From: JAEZFI01 sp044508215
GTDB lineage: Bacteria; Actinomycetota; Acidimicrobiia; Acidimicrobiales; Microtrichaceae
Length of the DNA stretch: 36,091 bases
Direction of reading: 5' to 3'
Assembly: GCA_044508215.1 (NCBI GenBank)
Contig: JBIQID010000015.1
Coordinates: 1-36,091 of the forward strand
Part shown: positions 25,762 through 33,681 of the stretch, one piece after another
Numbering within the stretch: the first letter of the stretch is position 1
How the letters are laid out: each line of letters begins with the position of its first letter
Notes under the pieces: generated by a model
What the model was told of the DNA's origin: nothing
What the model saw: the letters and a program-made list of their open reading frames with translations, nothing else
Database searches by the model: none
Made by a program: the position numbers and the translations under genes

Positions 25762-26784
25762 ATGCAGCTCGTCACGCTCTCGATCCGCCCGGAGGTCTTC
25801 CGCGAGTCCTGGGCGCACATCAGGCACTTCATGCCGTGGGTCGACAGTGCGCTCGTCGTGACGCCGGAGCGGCTCGCCGACCGGTTCGAGGCCGCTGACG
25901 TCGCCGTGCTGAGCGACGAGAAGGTCACCGACATGACCTCCGCCCAGCTCGCCGCTCTCGACCACCAGAGCCGCAACTCCGCACTGCGCCGCGGCCTCGC
26001 CTCGCGGGCGGAGGTCGATGACGTCGTCCTGATGTCAGACGACGACAGCCGCCCGCTCAAGCCGGTCGACCGGTCGCTCTTCGTCGATCCCGACGGACGC
26101 CACCGTCTGTTCTACTTCTACGACCTCGCGGCTTGGCCCGGGCGCAGCACCCCGTTCGACGAGGGCCAGCACGCCACCGCCGAGATCCTCGGCTACCTCG
26201 GCTGCGAGCGGCTCGCCTACGCCTCGCACCAACCGCAGATCATCCGGACGGCGCACCTGCGGGAGGTCTGGAAGACCCTCGGACGGCTCACCGACTCGAC
26301 GCTGGTCTGCGAGTGGGGGACCTACGGCAACATCGCCCGCCACCTCCACCCCGACGACTTCGCCGAGCCCGAGCCCTACCGGACGCTCGGCTGGCCGATG
26401 TTCCCCGGAGAGTGGCCGTTCTGGGTCCGCCCGGCGGAGTACGTCTTCGAGAACTTCTACCCGCACCTGTACGAGCCGGGCGGGCTGTTCGCCGGCCTGC
26501 CGACGGGCCTCGACCCGGAGCGGGTGGAGCGGCACTCCGTGGAGAAGATCCTCCGCTGGTCGTCCTTCGGGCGGCGAGCGAGCGCACTCGACTTCCCCGA
26601 CGACGTCGAGAACCCCTGGATCAAGCGTTCGCCGGTGCGGAAGGCGACGTTCGCGGTGCTCCGCCGGATGCGGAAGGCGTACGACTACCTCGCCCTGGAG
26701 GATCGAGCGCGCCTGTCGGAGCTGTCGGGGACCGTCTCGCGGATGGCCGAGGAGACGCGCCACGAGCGCAACGAACGGCCGTGA
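25762..26784 (+). CDS. Stealth-like sugar-phosphate transferase candidate
   Basis: A 340-residue soluble protein with no signal peptide or membrane helix. The order of motifs resembles the Stealth family of capsular polysaccharide phosphotransferases: FMPWVDSALVVTPE (23-36), Asn72 in DHQSRNSALRRGL, the acidic DDD at 93-95 in VVLMSDDDSRPLKPVD, then SHQPQIIR with His156 and Pro158, and VCEWGTYGN. Stealth enzymes transfer sugar-1-phosphate from a nucleotide sugar to make phosphodiester-linked polymers. The resemblance is by eye and the individual motifs are diverged, so this is an inference. The ATG at 25762 is 36 bases after the previous gene. Confidence 0.6.
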   Translation: MQLVTLSIRPEVFRESWAHIRHFMPWVDSALVVTPERLADRFEAADVAVLSDEKVTDMTSAQLAALDHQSRNSALRRGLASRAEVDDVVLMSDDDSRPLKPVDRSLFVDPDGRHRLFYFYDLAAWPGRSTPFDEGQHATAEILGYLGCERLAYASHQPQIIRTAHLREVWKTLGRLTDSTLVCEWGTYGNIARHLHPDDFAEPEPYRTLGWPMFPGEWPFWVRPAEYVFENFYPHLYEPGGLFAGLPTGLDPERVERHSVEKILRWSSFGRRASALDFPDDVENPWIKRSPVRKATFAVLRRMRKAYDYLALEDRARLSELSGTVSRMAEETRHERNERP

Positions 26785-26826
26785 CCACCGTCCGGCAGGG
26801 ACCGCGACGCCCCGGAGGCCCACCGG

Positions 26827-26832
26827 TAGATT
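26827..26832 (+). promoter_or_regulatory. Leaderless-type -10 box of GT39-like gene
   Basis: TAGATT ends 8 bases before the GTG at 26841. It lies in the 56-base interval after the Stealth-like gene. Confidence 0.4.
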
Positions 26833-26840
26833 CGGCCGCC

Positions 26841-28388
26841 GTGGCCGATCCCCACCCCGACGTCGACGACGGCCCTCCACGCCTCGCCGTCACGCTGATG
26901 CTGCTCGCGGCGGCGATCCCGCTGGTCGCGAGGTTCGTGGTCGGCACCGAGCTGTGGCTGGACGAAGCGCTCAGCGTCAACATCGCGAAGCTCCCGATCT
27001 CCGACCTGGCCGAGGCGCTCCGACACGACGGCCACCCCCCGCTGTACTACGTGCTGCTGCACGGCTGGATGCAGGTGTTCGGCGACGGGAACCTCGCCGT
27101 GCGAGCGATGTCGGGCGTGATCTCGCTCGCCGCGCTGCCGCTCGCCTACGCCGTCGGCCGGCGCATCGGCGGCACGCGCCTCGCGCTGCTCACGACCTGG
27201 GTGCTCGCACTCTCCCCGTTCTTCCTGCGCTACGGGAGCGAGACCCGGATGTACTCGCTCGTGATCGTGCTGGCGCTGGCCGGCTACCTCGCGGTGACGA
27301 GCGCACTCGAGTCCCCCTCCCCGGTCTCCCTCGTGGGCGTCGGGCTCGTCACCTCGGCGCTGCTGTGGACGCACTACTGGGCCCTCTGGCTCCTGGCGAC
27401 GGTCGGCGCCCTGCTGGTGCTCGACGTGATCGTCCGGAAGCGGGAGGGGCGCAGCCTGCGCCCGCCCCTCTCCGTGATGGGCGCCATGGCGGCGGGTGGC
27501 CTCGCGTTCGCTCCGTGGCTGCCGGTGATGCTCTACCAGCTCGAGCACACGGGCACGCCGTGGTCCGAGCCGTTCCGGCCGGCCTCGGTGTTCATCACGA
27601 CGGTCATCGACTTCAGCGGCGGGCCGTACAGCGAGGCCCAGGTGCTGATGCTGTGCACGGTCCTGCTCGCCGTGCTGGGCCTCTTCGCCGTGGGCCGCGA
27701 CGCCACCAGCCTCACCCTCGACCTGCGGACGCGCGTCGACGCCCGCCTCCCCGCCGCGCTCGTGCTGGGGACGATGACGCTCGCGAGCCTGGTCAGCCTG
27801 GTGATGGGCTCGGGGTTCGCCAGCCGCTACGCGGCGGTGTTCTTCCCGTTCTGGGTCGTCCTGGTCGCGATCGGGCTGTCGAGGTTCGTCCCCGGCACCG
27901 CCCGGACGGTGGTGTTCGCCGCGTTCGCCGTGCTGTCGCTCGTCGGGTGCGCCTTCGTGTTCCGCCAGGACCGGACGCAGGCCGGTGAGGTGGCCGACGC
28001 GATCCGAGAGCGCGGCGACGTGCCGTCCATCGTGGTCACCTGTCCCGACCAGCTGGGCCCTGCGCTGGCCCGGGCGCTCGGCGCGAGCTTCGACGTGCGC
28101 ACCTACCCGCGGATGGCAGCGCCCGAGCAGGTCGACTGGGTGGACTACGGCGAGAGGAACGCCCGGAACGATCCCGACGCCTTCGCGAAGGACCTGCTCG
28201 AACGGGCGGGGGATCGCACGATCTGGTTCGCGTACGGCAACGAGTACCTGACGCTCGAGGGGCAGTGCGCCCGGGTGGCGACGCGGATCACGGAGGCGAG
28301 GCCGGGGCGGATCGCCGTCACCGCGGTCCCGACCGACTACTACGAGCCCATGACCCTGATGGAGTTCCCAGCTCCCGAGAGCCCGTGA
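26841..28388 (+). CDS. Glycosyltransferase family 39-type membrane protein (PMT/ArnT-like)
   Basis: A 515-residue GT-C enzyme with about 10-11 transmembrane helices and a soluble C-terminal domain. The first periplasmic loop has the catalytic Asp-Glu pair (Asp41-Glu42 in LWLDEALS), followed by the GHPPLYYVLLHGW motif that marks GT39 and mycobacterial PMT-like proteins, and by SPFFLRYGSETRMYSL. Such enzymes use polyprenyl-phosphate sugars as donors on the outer face of the membrane; the GT2 gene of this locus could make such a donor. The GTG at 26841 is chosen because the upstream open frame is only the shadow of the previous gene and because of the -10 box. Its stop overlaps the next start (GTGA). 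Confidence 0.88.
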   Translation: MADPHPDVDDGPPRLAVTLMLLAAAIPLVARFVVGTELWLDEALSVNIAKLPISDLAEALRHDGHPPLYYVLLHGWMQVFGDGNLAVRAMSGVISLAALPLAYAVGRRIGGTRLALLTTWVLALSPFFLRYGSETRMYSLVIVLALAGYLAVTSALESPSPVSLVGVGLVTSALLWTHYWALWLLATVGALLVLDVIVRKREGRSLRPPLSVMGAMAAGGLAFAPWLPVMLYQLEHTGTPWSEPFRPASVFITTVIDFSGGPYSEAQVLMLCTVLLAVLGLFAVGRDATSLTLDLRTRVDARLPAALVLGTMTLASLVSLVMGSGFASRYAAVFFPFWVVLVAIGLSRFVPGTARTVVFAAFAVLSLVGCAFVFRQDRTQAGEVADAIRERGDVPSIVVTCPDQLGPALARALGASFDVRTYPRMAAPEQVDWVDYGERNARNDPDAFAKDLLERAGDRTIWFAYGNEYLTLEGQCARVATRITEARPGRIAVTAVPTDYYEPMTLMEFPAPESP

Positions 28389-29497
28389 GCGCAACGCCCG
28401 AGACGGTGCCGAGAGAGCGCCGGACCCCGTGGGTGGACATCGTGGCGGCGTGGGTGGTCGCCCGGGTGGTGGTGGCCCTGGGGTTCGCAGCAGCGCAGGG
28501 CATCGCCACCCAACTGCCCGGGACGTCGTTCCTCCACCTCGACCAGGGCCTGCTCACCTGGGACGGCGACTGGTACTCGGCCCTGGCCGAGCGTGGCTAC
28601 GCAGGCAACGCCACGGAGGGCCTCCGGTTCTTCCCGCTCTACCACCTGCTGGCGCAGGGGATGTCCTTCGGCACGGTCACCGACGCAGCGCTGCTCGTCA
28701 TCTCGAACGGCTGCGCCCTCGTGGTGCTGTGGTTGCTGCACCGCCTCGTGGTCGAGCAGTTCGACGACGAGGCGCTGGCCCGTCGGAGCGTCTGGCTGAT
28801 GGCGCTGTTCCCCGCCGCCGGGGCGTTCGTCTTCGCCTACAGCGAGTCGCTGATGCTCGCCCTCACCCTCGCGATCTTCCTCCTGGCGCGGCGGGACAGG
28901 TGGTGGTGGATCGTCCTCGCTGGTGTGGCGACGGGCCTGTGCCGACCCGTGGCGGTGCTCCTGTGCATCCCGCTCGCCCTGCTCGCCTGGGAGGGCTGGC
29001 GTGCCGCCGGTGCGGGCGGACGCCTCGCCCGTGTCGCTGCGGTGCTGAGCCCGGCTGTCGGGGTGGGCGCCTACCTCGCCTGGGTGGACGTGGTGCACGG
29101 CAGCTGGCGGATCCCGATCGACGCCCAGCGCGAGATCCGCAAGGGCTTCCAGGATCCGTTCACCCGGTTGTGGGACGCGGCGCGGCACGTGCTCACCGAC
29201 TCGCAGCTCGACGCCCCGTCGCTGGCGTTCGCACTGCTGTTCATCGCCGCGATCGCCTGGTCGGTGCGCCGCCAGCCCGCCTCGTGGTGGCTGTACTCGG
29301 CCGCCACCGTGCTGGTGGCGATCTCGGCTCCCGTGATCGACTCGACGGGCCGCTACGGCCTGATGGCGTTCCCGTTGATCGTCGCCGTGGCCCAGGCGAT
29401 CCGAGACGATCGGTGGACGTGGCCGGTGCTCGCCCTGTCGTCGGCGGGCCTCGCCTCGCTCACCACGATGACGCTCCTGGGCGGCTACGTGCCCTGA
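28385..29497 (+). CDS. PIG-V-type mannosyltransferase family membrane protein
   Basis: A 370-residue GT-C protein with about 8-10 transmembrane helices. It carries the WDGDWYSALAERGY motif (near 59-72) typical of PIG-V/GPI mannosyltransferase II-like proteins, then FFPLYHLLAQ and AYSESLMLAL. Bacterial members transfer mannose or a related sugar from polyprenyl-phosphate donors to surface glycans or glycolipids. The GTG at 28385 overlaps the preceding stop codon by four bases, so the two GT-C proteins are translationally coupled and probably act in sequence. The gene ends 18 bases before the convergent subtilase-like gene, and no terminator is evident there. Confidence 0.86.
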   Translation: MSATPETVPRERRTPWVDIVAAWVVARVVVALGFAAAQGIATQLPGTSFLHLDQGLLTWDGDWYSALAERGYAGNATEGLRFFPLYHLLAQGMSFGTVTDAALLVISNGCALVVLWLLHRLVVEQFDDEALARRSVWLMALFPAAGAFVFAYSESLMLALTLAIFLLARRDRWWWIVLAGVATGLCRPVAVLLCIPLALLAWEGWRAAGAGGRLARVAAVLSPAVGVGAYLAWVDVVHGSWRIPIDAQREIRKGFQDPFTRLWDAARHVLTDSQLDAPSLAFALLFIAAIAWSVRRQPASWWLYSAATVLVAISAPVIDSTGRYGLMAFPLIVAVAQAIRDDRWTWPVLALSSAGLASLTTMTLLGGYVP

Positions 29498-29515
29498 CCC
29501 GAGCGGGGGCAGGCC

Positions 29516-32500
29516 TCAGCGAGGCGTGCGGAGGTCGCCCGAGTTCCGGCCGTCGTGGCCGAAGCGCGACCAGCCGTCGAGCGAGTCCGACGCCGCGCCG
29601 GTGCGCCAGACGAGCAGCAGCCCGTCCCGGCGGGTGACCGCCATCTCGGCCGAGCCGTCGCCGTCGAGGTCGCCGAACCCAGGCGTGCCCACGACCCAAC
29701 CCCCGGTGAGCTTGGGGAAGCCGGCCGGCACCTGCCCGCGTGCGTCCACCGCGTCGACGAGCTGCACGCCGTTCCCGGCGACGACGTCACGGTCGCCGTC
29801 CCCGTCGACGTCGACGATCGCCGGCGTCACGAAGAACGCCAGGTCGCTCGTGCGGAACGGGAAGCCGGGGAGCATCCGGGACAGGTCACGGGTCGACCAG
29901 GCCGAGAGCTGCGTGTCGCCCTGCTGGTCGCCGGGCAGCAGCTGGTCGAGCGCCTGGCGCAGCCCGACCGTCGGCGCCGCGACGTCCGCCACGCCGTCAC
30001 CGTCGAGGTCGCCGAGCGCCGGACCTCCGAACGCCGACACGATCACCCCGCCGTCCTGGCTCGTCGCGGCGCCACCGAAGGGCGAGCCCACCCACGGCAG
30101 GGCGAGCCGCAGTCCCGTCCACGCCTCCAGGGCAGAGCGGCCGCTCCGGTCCAGGACGAAGATCGGGCCGGCCGAGCTCGTGGCGACCACGTCCACGACG
30201 CCGTCGCCGGTCACGTCACCGATGGCGGCCTGCGTGTTCACCCCGGCGCCGACGGTGGGCAGCACCTCGGTCTTCAGCATGGGCAGCTTGGTGGGCCAGC
30301 CCGGCAGGTAGGCCTGCTCGTGCGGGTGCACCGGGAAGCGGTCGACGAGCGAAGGGTGCGCCGCGCCGTCGCCCCAGATCGCGTAGAGGCGCGTGTTCCC
30401 GCTCACCCCCGGGATGCCGATCGCCGGGAACACGTCGACGCCCTCGAAGTAGGCCTCCTGGGCGCCCACGACGATCTCGTCGCGCCCGTCACCGTCGAGG
30501 TCGCCCACCGCGGGCGTCACGATCAGCTCGCCGCCCAGCGTTGCCGTGCCGGCCAGCTCCACCGCGTGCGTCTGGGGGTCGACCGCTCGCACGGCGTGGG
30601 GATCGACCAGGAGGACCGGGAAGCCCTCGACGGTCCGCCCGTCGTGGTGCCAGGCGTAGACGTGGCGGTCGAGCGCTGCGGCCACCAGCTCGAGGTCGCC
30701 GTCGCCGTCCAGGTCGCCGGCCGCCGGCGACGCGAGGAACCCGGGCTTCAAGCGGTTCACCTCGTCGGTCGCCGACTGCTGTGACAGCGCCGGGTCGACC
30801 GCGCGTCGCCAGCGCAGGGTGCCGTCGGCCGCCCACACCGAGATGCGACCGCCGGCGTCGGTCACGGCCACCTCCGGCGAACCGTCGCCGTCGAGGTCCG
30901 CGACCACGGGCGCACCCACCCCGACCGCGTCGTGCGGCTGCTCGATCCCGTCCGCGGCCGCAGTCGGTGAGCCGGAGGGCCACCACTGCGACGGCTCGGT
31001 CCGCTGCGGCCACCCCGGCACGTCACGACCCTGGGCGTCGAGCACGTGGGCCACCCCGTGGTCGGTGGCCACCACCAGCTCCTCCGCCTCGTCGCCCACC
31101 AGGTCGGCGAACACGGGGCTGGACGCCCCGACGCCGTCGACCCAGAGCGGGTAGCCGTCCATCCACGTGGGATCGTCCTCGACGAACACCTGCCGCTGCG
31201 CCACGGCGTGACGACCCTCGGCGTCGGTCACCACCACGCGGATGCGCACGGCGGAGCGGTCCTCGGGGTCGCCGTGCGAGGCCGGCGGCGCCGCTGCGAC
31301 CTCGGCCAGGTCGAGGCGTGCCAGCGTGCCGGCGACCGGGGCGGTGAGCCCGCTGCGGTGCTCGACGGTGCGCCAGACGTCCTCACCCGGGTGGGGCGGC
31401 GGCTGGAGGCCGGTGGTCCACTGCACCGTCAGGTCGTAGGCCGGCGAACGGGGCGCGCCCACGGCACCGCGCACCTCGACGGTCCCCTGCGGCGCGAGCA
31501 CCTCGAACCAGCGGGGGCCGGTGAGGTCGGCTTCGGGCGGGATCTCACCTTCGGACGCGGCACGCACGGCCTCGAACGCGTTCACTCGGCCGAAGCCGAA
31601 CGTGGCGTCCCAGCCCGGCGTCGTCGGGTAGCGGTTGAAGGGGTCCGGCCGCTGCTCGTTCGCCGGCTCCCCCGGGCGGGGCGTCGCGAAGTCGACGTCG
31701 TCGGCCGTGGCGCGCAGGAGCTGCGCGACCTCGTTCGCCGACAGCTGCAGACCGGCGTCACGTGCTGCGGAGACGATGAGCCCCACCATGCCGGCGCCGA
31801 GGCCGGTGGCTCCGGAGCTGCACGACGACGAGGGGACGGCGACCCACGCGATCGCGCCCCGGTTCGTGCACCCGTTGAGCGCGAGCACGTCGGTCTCCAC
31901 GCCGGGCAGGTCGTTGAGCGCACCGAGGAAGTCGGTGACCCGGGTGATCGAGTTCACCGGGATCGTGTGGTCCATCGCGGCGGGGAGGTTCGGGTGCTTC
32001 GACGCTTCGTCCGCCATCGAGGCCACCACCGGCACGCCACGTGCGTAGGCGGCGTCGACGGCCTGCTGGGCCTGGGGCGGGTTGTTCAGCGCGCCGAGCG
32101 CCTCCTGGATCACGTCGGCGCCGGAGTCGAGTGAGAACAGCACGCCTGCGGCGAAGCGGTTGCCGTCGGCGATGAACGAGTCGGCCACGCGGACCGGCAG
32201 GAACCGGCAGTCGGGGCAGGTGCCCACCGCCCCCTCACCGTCGGCCGGCGCCGTGGAGTCACGGGCCTCGCCGGTCCCGTGCCCGTAGCGCACGTCGTCG
32301 TAGGGGTCGTTGTCACCCCAGAGCAGGTCCCAACCGGAGATGTCGTCGACGTAGCCGTTGCCGTCGTCGTCGACGCCGTCGGAGAACCTGGGATCGAGGA
32401 TGAGGTCCTGGGGATCGAGCACCCCGTTCTCGTTGCGGTCGACCACGAGCGGGTCGTCCGCGTAGTCGGAGATCGTGAACCGGCCGTCGCCGTTCGCGTC

Positions 32501-32974
32501 GTGCACCGTCGACCCGCTCGGCGGCGGCAGCTCCCCCTGGTTGAGGTACGCCGCGTCGGCGAGCTGGGCCATCTCCTCGGGGTCCTGCCACTCGATGCCG
32601 GAGTCGAGCACCGCGATCAGGACGTCGTCGCGGCCCTTCGTGATCCCCCAGGCGAGGTCGACACCGGGTCCACGCTGGCCGCAGAGGTGGTGGACCGAGC
32701 CGGCCCGTTCGGGGATCCGGCCCGAGGTGAGCTCGTAGTCGTGGTCGTCGAACTCCTCGGGGAGCGCGGAGCGATCGGGGTCCTCGTAGCGGGCGCGGCT
32801 GCAGTCGGGTGGTGGGGGTCGGTCGATGTCGCGGCTGACCACCGCACGGGAGGCCGGCGCGCCGGGAGCGGTGCCACCGGGGCCGGTGGGCCGGTCCGGC
32901 GGTGTGCACGCCCCCACGATCGCGACCGCGCAGGTCAGGCCAACGAGGACGCTCCGCCGGTTCCGCCACCTCAC
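29516..32974 (-). CDS. Subtilase-like lipoprotein with degenerate active site and FG-GAP propeller
   Basis: Encodes 1152 residues. A lipoprotein signal ends at Cys23 (VGAC). An S8 peptidase domain spans about 95-470, with Asp124 (VLDSGI) and His232 (GHGTGEARD), and with Ca2+-type acidic loops near 159-170, 179-190 and 202-210 between them. The oxyanion Asn is replaced (ASMAD, Asp322) and the Ser region reads SGATGLGAGMVG instead of GTSMAAPHVAG, so Thr390 sits at the Ser position. The protein may be proteolytically inactive. A beta-rich linker follows, then eight FG-GAP/VCBS repeats (DLDGDGxxE type) from about 620 to 1110, forming a Ca2+-binding beta-propeller like integrin alpha heads. The GTG at 32974 has TACGTT 7 bases upstream. 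A cell-surface role in binding is likely. Confidence 0.9.
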   Translation of the reverse strand: MRWRNRRSVLVGLTCAVAIVGACTPPDRPTGPGGTAPGAPASRAVVSRDIDRPPPPDCSRARYEDPDRSALPEEFDDHDYELTSGRIPERAGSVHHLCGQRGPGVDLAWGITKGRDDVLIAVLDSGIEWQDPEEMAQLADAAYLNQGELPPPSGSTVHDANGDGRFTISDYADDPLVVDRNENGVLDPQDLILDPRFSDGVDDDGNGYVDDISGWDLLWGDNDPYDDVRYGHGTGEARDSTAPADGEGAVGTCPDCRFLPVRVADSFIADGNRFAAGVLFSLDSGADVIQEALGALNNPPQAQQAVDAAYARGVPVVASMADEASKHPNLPAAMDHTIPVNSITRVTDFLGALNDLPGVETDVLALNGCTNRGAIAWVAVPSSSCSSGATGLGAGMVGLIVSAARDAGLQLSANEVAQLLRATADDVDFATPRPGEPANEQRPDPFNRYPTTPGWDATFGFGRVNAFEAVRAASEGEIPPEADLTGPRWFEVLAPQGTVEVRGAVGAPRSPAYDLTVQWTTGLQPPPHPGEDVWRTVEHRSGLTAPVAGTLARLDLAEVAAAPPASHGDPEDRSAVRIRVVVTDAEGRHAVAQRQVFVEDDPTWMDGYPLWVDGVGASSPVFADLVGDEAEELVVATDHGVAHVLDAQGRDVPGWPQRTEPSQWWPSGSPTAAADGIEQPHDAVGVGAPVVADLDGDGSPEVAVTDAGGRISVWAADGTLRWRRAVDPALSQQSATDEVNRLKPGFLASPAAGDLDGDGDLELVAAALDRHVYAWHHDGRTVEGFPVLLVDPHAVRAVDPQTHAVELAGTATLGGELIVTPAVGDLDGDGRDEIVVGAQEAYFEGVDVFPAIGIPGVSGNTRLYAIWGDGAAHPSLVDRFPVHPHEQAYLPGWPTKLPMLKTEVLPTVGAGVNTQAAIGDVTGDGVVDVVATSSAGPIFVLDRSGRSALEAWTGLRLALPWVGSPFGGAATSQDGGVIVSAFGGPALGDLDGDGVADVAAPTVGLRQALDQLLPGDQQGDTQLSAWSTRDLSRMLPGFPFRTSDLAFFVTPAIVDVDGDGDRDVVAGNGVQLVDAVDARGQVPAGFPKLTGGWVVGTPGFGDLDGDGSAEMAVTRRDGLLLVWRTGAASDSLDGWSRFGHDGRNSGDLRTPR

Positions 32975-32981
32975 CTGCCGG

Positions 32982-32987
32982 AACGTA
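32982..32987 (-). promoter_or_regulatory. Leaderless-type -10 box of subtilase-like gene
   Basis: TACGTT on the minus strand ends 7 bases before the GTG at 32974. Confidence 0.4.
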
Positions 32988-33025
32988 CTGGCAGGCGTCG
33001 GTCTGCTGCTCGGGAAACGTGCCCC

Positions 33026-33256
33026 TCAGCGGAGCAGCGTCGCGAGCGCCCAGACCGCAGCGATGGCGCCGACGACCACGAACCCGACCGTGCGGGCGAG
33101 CGGCGGCGGCTCGCGGCGCTCGTCGAGCTCGCCGGGTTCGGCCGGCGGCGGCCGGAAGAACGCTGCCAGGTTGCCCACGACCATGGCCGCACCGAACGCG
33201 AGCACGAGCCACGGCAGCAGGTCGTCACCCAGGAAGAGCACCTCTTGGGCGATCAC
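33026..33256 (-). CDS. Small membrane protein (76 aa, two predicted helices)
   Basis: A 76-residue protein with hydrophobic segments at about 12-33 (LLPWLVLAFGAAMVVGNLAA) and 55-75 (TVGFVVVGAIAAVWALATLL), joined by a polar Pro/Glu/Arg linker. No family is recognised. The GTG at 33256 has GGAAGGTG about 5 bases upstream. It lies 51 bases upstream of the subtilase-like gene on the same strand, but that gene appears to have its own promoter. Confidence 0.65.
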   Translation of the reverse strand: MIAQEVLFLGDDLLPWLVLAFGAAMVVGNLAAFFRPPPAEPGELDERREPPPLARTVGFVVVGAIAAVWALATLLR

Positions 33257-33289
33257 GTCACACCTTCCGTCGTGTCATCGAACCGTCAC

Positions 33290-33351
33290 GCCCTGAGGCA
33301 GGGCCTTCGCCGAATGCGGTTGCACGGCCACGCTCAGTGTGCCCTGAGGCA
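33290..33351 (+). repeat. Direct repeat GCCCTGAGGCA in the meaA upstream region
   Basis: GCCCTGAGGCA occurs at 33290-33300 and 33341-33351. Each copy can form a small hairpin (GCCCTG/CAGGGC for the first, GTGCC/GGCAC for the second). Confidence 0.6.
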
Positions 33352-33377
33352 CTCTCCGCGCCGCACCGATCGCCGCA

Positions 33378-33404
33378 AGCGATGACCTGGTGGCGCTCAT
33401 CGCT
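33378..33404. promoter_or_regulatory. 8-bp inverted repeat, possible operator or hairpin
   Basis: AGCGATGA (33378-33385) and TCATCGCT (33397-33404) are exact complements around an 11-base centre. It lies in the 425-base non-coding region before meaA. Confidence 0.4.
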
Positions 33405-33459
33405 GCAAATCATCGAAGCGTTGGACTTTTCTGCTCAAGCGGAGGGAAGGAAGGACGAT

Positions 33460-33511
33460 ACTCACTACATCAGCGGATTCGCCCCCGCTGATGCAACCGG
33501 GGTAGCGGAGT
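33460..33511 (+). ncRNA. Candidate structured 5' element upstream of meaA
   Basis: A 9-bp hairpin CATCAGCGG/CCGCTGATG (33468-33476 with 33485-33493) sits inside a second possible helix: ACTC and CTAC (33460-33463, 33465-33468) against GTAG and GAGT (33502-33505, 33508-33511). A CCCC in the hairpin loop faces GGGG at 33499-33502 and could form a pseudoknot, though these alternatives share bases. It matches no riboswitch class that I recognise. The whole stretch 33257-33681 holds no credible gene. Confidence 0.35.
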
Positions 33512-33602
33512 GGGGGACACAACATCTCCCTCCAAACGCATCGCCACCAGCGCTTTCCAGGTGCTGGCGCCGTGGCTCCCACTCCACCCCTGGTCCCCTT
33601 CG

Positions 33603-33628
33603 AGGAGCTCCCGCCCGCGGGAGCTCCT
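33603..33628 (+). terminator. Strong hairpin 54 bases before meaA (terminator or attenuator)
   Basis: AGGAGCTCCC pairs with GGGAGCTCCT (10 bp) around GCCCGC. There is no T tract. With no gene ending just upstream on the plus strand, it would act on a transcript that starts in the non-coding region. Confidence 0.55.
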
Positions 33629-33681
33629 GTCGCGTCGGGAGAGGTTGGGCGCGGGGGCGATCCATCATCGACAATGGCGGG

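Noticed and set aside
29555..30784. A 409-codon plus-strand frame within the subtilase-like gene
   Set aside because: It is antisense to the FG-GAP repeats and has no motif or start signal.
33257..33681. Cobalamin riboswitch before meaA
   Set aside because: I could not find the B12 box or the conserved junction sequence. Only an unassigned structured element is reported.
33382..33681. An upstream start for meaA, giving about 100 extra residues
   Set aside because: The extra sequence is Arg/Ser/Trp-rich, overlaps several hairpins and has no likeness to MeaA proteins, which begin shortly before the RPWLMRTYSGHST block.
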